Part shown: piece by piece, positions 6,828 to 7,616 of the stretch | Layout: each line of letters opens with the position of its first letter | Numbering within the stretch: the first letter of the stretch is position 1 | Origin: Pseudomonadota bacterium | GTDB taxonomy: Bacteria; Pseudomonadota; Gammaproteobacteria; Enterobacterales; Enterobacteriaceae | NCBI GenBank assembly: GCA_023425455.1 | Contig: JAFACP010000357.1 | Span: 1-7,616 of the forward strand | Reading direction: 5' to 3' | DNA: 7,616 nucleotides | Position numbers and translations under genes: made by a program | Notes under the pieces: generated by a model | The model's input: the letters and a program-made list of their open reading frames with translations, nothing else | Told to the model about the DNA's origin: nothing | The model's database searches: none

Positions 6828-6848
6828 GAATGGCAATCAACGCGTTAA
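6798..6848 (-). promoter_or_regulatory. RhaS operator of rhaT
   Basis: Read toward rhaT, the proximal half-site is GGCAACCTTCCGAAGGT (plus 6798-6814), ending in the same GAAGGT as the rhaBAD proximal site. The distal half-site is TTAACGCGTTGATTGCC (plus 6832-6848), which keeps the TTGCC end but is weaker elsewhere. The spacer is 17 nt, equal to that at rhaBAD here. The position relative to the -10 and to the CRP site is identical to rhaBAD. Confidence 0.75.
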
Positions 6849-6851
6849 CCG

Positions 6852-6867
6852 CGTGAGCGGACTCACA
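6852..6867. promoter_or_regulatory. CRP site of rhaT
   Basis: CGTGAGCGGACTCACA has a perfect GTGA-N6-TCAC core, 3 nt beyond the distal RhaS half-site, exactly the arrangement at rhaBAD. It explains co-activation of the transporter by cAMP-CRP. Confidence 0.85.
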
Positions 6868-6916
6868 ATTCAGGCATTGACAATAAAATGAATACCCGCA
6901 CAAAAAATACGGCATT

Positions 6917-6935
6917 GATAATCATTTTCAATATC
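6917..6935. promoter_or_regulatory. Fur box of sodA
   Basis: GATAATCATTTTCAATATC matches 15 of 19 positions of the consensus GATAATGATAATCATTATC. It covers the sodA -35, so iron-loaded Fur would block polymerase. It is nearly the same as the E. coli sodA site as I recall it. A loose SoxS/MarA-type match (6909-6927, ACGGCATTGATAATCATTT) overlaps it and is only a possibility. Confidence 0.8.
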
Positions 6936-6959
6936 ATTTAATTAACTATAATGAACCAA
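6925..6959 (+). promoter_or_regulatory. sodA promoter
   Basis: A perfect -10 TATAAT (6947-6952) is preceded by a weak -35 TTTTCA (6925-6930) at 16-nt spacing, inside the Fur box. The start site is predicted near 6959, giving a leader of about 52 nt. Confidence 0.75.
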
Positions 6960-6967
6960 CTGCTTAC

Positions 6968-6989
6968 GCGGCATTAACAGCTGTGCCGC
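6968..6989 (+). other. Leader hairpin of sodA mRNA
   Basis: GCGGCA (6968-6973) pairs with TGCCGC (6984-6989) around a 10-nt loop, in the untranslated leader about 20 nt before the ATG. I recall a similar GCGGC...GCCGC arrangement in E. coli sodA. Its function is unknown to me; it leaves the Shine-Dalgarno at 7001-7004 unpaired. Confidence 0.4.
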
Positions 6990-7010
6990 CCGACACTAAT
7001 GGAGAGGATT

Positions 7011-7616
7011 ATGAGTTATACACTGCCATCCCTGCCGTATGCCTACGACGCACTGGAACCGCATTTCGACAAGCAGACGATGGAAATCCATCACACTAAA
7101 CACCATCAGACCTATGTGAACAATGCGAACGCGGCGCTGGAAAGCCTGCCAGAGTTCGCCAGCCTGTCTGCCGAAGAGCTGATCACCAAACTGGATCAGC
7201 TGCCAGCGGACAAGAAAACCGTTCTGCGTAACAACGCGGGCGGTCACGCTAACCACAGCCTGTTCTGGAAAGGCCTGAAAAAGGGCACTACCCTGCAGGG
7301 CGATCTGAAAGCGGCTATCGAACGTGATTTCGGTTCTGTGGATAACTTCAAAGCCGAGTTTGAAAAAGCGGCGGCAACCCGCTTCGGTTCTGGCTGGGCC
7401 TGGCTGGTGCTGAAAGGTGACAAACTGGCGGTCGTTTCTACCGCAAACCAGGATTCCCCGCTGATGGGTGAGGCTATTTCTGGCGCTTCCGGCTTCCCGA
7501 TTGTGGGCCTGGATGTGTGGGAACACGCTTACTACCTGAAATTCCAGAACCGTCGTCCGGACTACATCAAAGCGTTCTGGGACGTGGTGAACTGGGACGA
7601 AGCCGCAGCGCGTTTC
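7011..7616 (+). CDS. sodA: Manganese superoxide dismutase, 3' end cut off by window edge
   Basis: Cytoplasmic homodimeric enzyme that converts superoxide to oxygen and hydrogen peroxide. 202 codons are present, starting [20 protein letters not shown] and ending WDEAAARF. The E. coli protein has 206 residues, so about four residues and the stop lie outside. The four Mn ligands are visible: H27 in EIHHTKHH, H82 in HANHSLFW, and the Asp and His of DVWEHAYY (about 168 and 172). H31, a second-shell residue, and GSGWAWLVL follow the family pattern. GGAG lies 6 nt before the ATG. Upstream are a Fur box and a consensus -10. The gene is unrelated in function to the rha genes but shares a 289-nt divergent control region with rhaT. 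Confidence 0.98.
   Translation, partial: MSYTLPSLPYAYDALEPHFDKQTMEIHHTKHHQTYVNNANAALESLPEFASLSAEELITKLDQLPADKKTVLRNNAGGHANHSLFWKGLKKGTTLQGDLKAAIERDFGSVDNFKAEFEKAAATRFGSGWAWLVLKGDKLAVVSTANQDSPLMGEAISGASGFPIVGLDVWEHAYYLKFQNRRPDYIKAFWDVVNWDEAAARF

Noticed and set aside
6996..7526. A 176-codon minus-strand frame opposite sodA
   Set aside because: It is antisense to a highly conserved gene and shows no family features.
1..7616. Novel system, mobile element, CRISPR array or RNA gene
   Set aside because: All coding space is filled by seven recognised genes in a known order. I saw no direct-repeat arrays, transposase fragments, tRNA-like structures or foreign-looking insertions.

Overview
The window is a compact L-rhamnose utilisation locus followed by the manganese superoxide dismutase gene. 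The order is rhaD (partial), rhaA and rhaB on the minus strand, rhaS and rhaR on the plus strand, rhaT on the minus strand and sodA (partial) on the plus strand. This is the gene order I know from Escherichia coli K-12. Protein lengths match the K-12 proteins where complete (RhaA 419, RhaB 489, RhaS 278, RhaR 282, RhaT 344 residues), but residues differ throughout. A REP/BIME-type repeat lies in the rhaA-rhaD gap. Together these point to a member of the Enterobacteriaceae other than E. coli, in the Enterobacter/Citrobacter/Klebsiella neighbourhood. I cannot name the species. No mobile element, tRNA, rRNA or CRISPR array is visible.

Layout. Positions 1-3627 hold the catabolic operon rhaBAD, transcribed leftward. 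RhaA isomerises L-rhamnose to L-rhamnulose, RhaB phosphorylates it, and RhaD splits the product into DHAP and L-lactaldehyde. Positions 3628-3927 are a divergent control region. It contains a RhaS operator and CRP site for rhaBAD, and a RhaR operator and weaker CRP site for rhaSR. Positions 3928-5686 encode the AraC-family activators RhaS and RhaR. Positions 5687-6721 encode the RhaT rhamnose-proton symporter, convergent with rhaR with no base between the stop codons. Positions 6722-7010 are a second divergent control region, serving rhaT (RhaS operator and CRP site) and sodA (Fur box, consensus -10). sodA runs off the right edge four residues short of the usual end.

How it works, from family knowledge matched to sites seen here: RhaR with L-rhamnose activates rhaSR, and RhaS with L-rhamnose then activates rhaBAD and rhaT, with cAMP-CRP assisting. 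The clearest result of reading the DNA is that the rhaT and rhaBAD promoters have the same geometry base for base over 102 nt, from inferred start site to CRP box. Both have a 17-nt spacer between the RhaS half-sites. No novel system is present. The points worth a second look are regulatory details and the same Asp-to-Glu change at the predicted sigma70-contact position of both activators.
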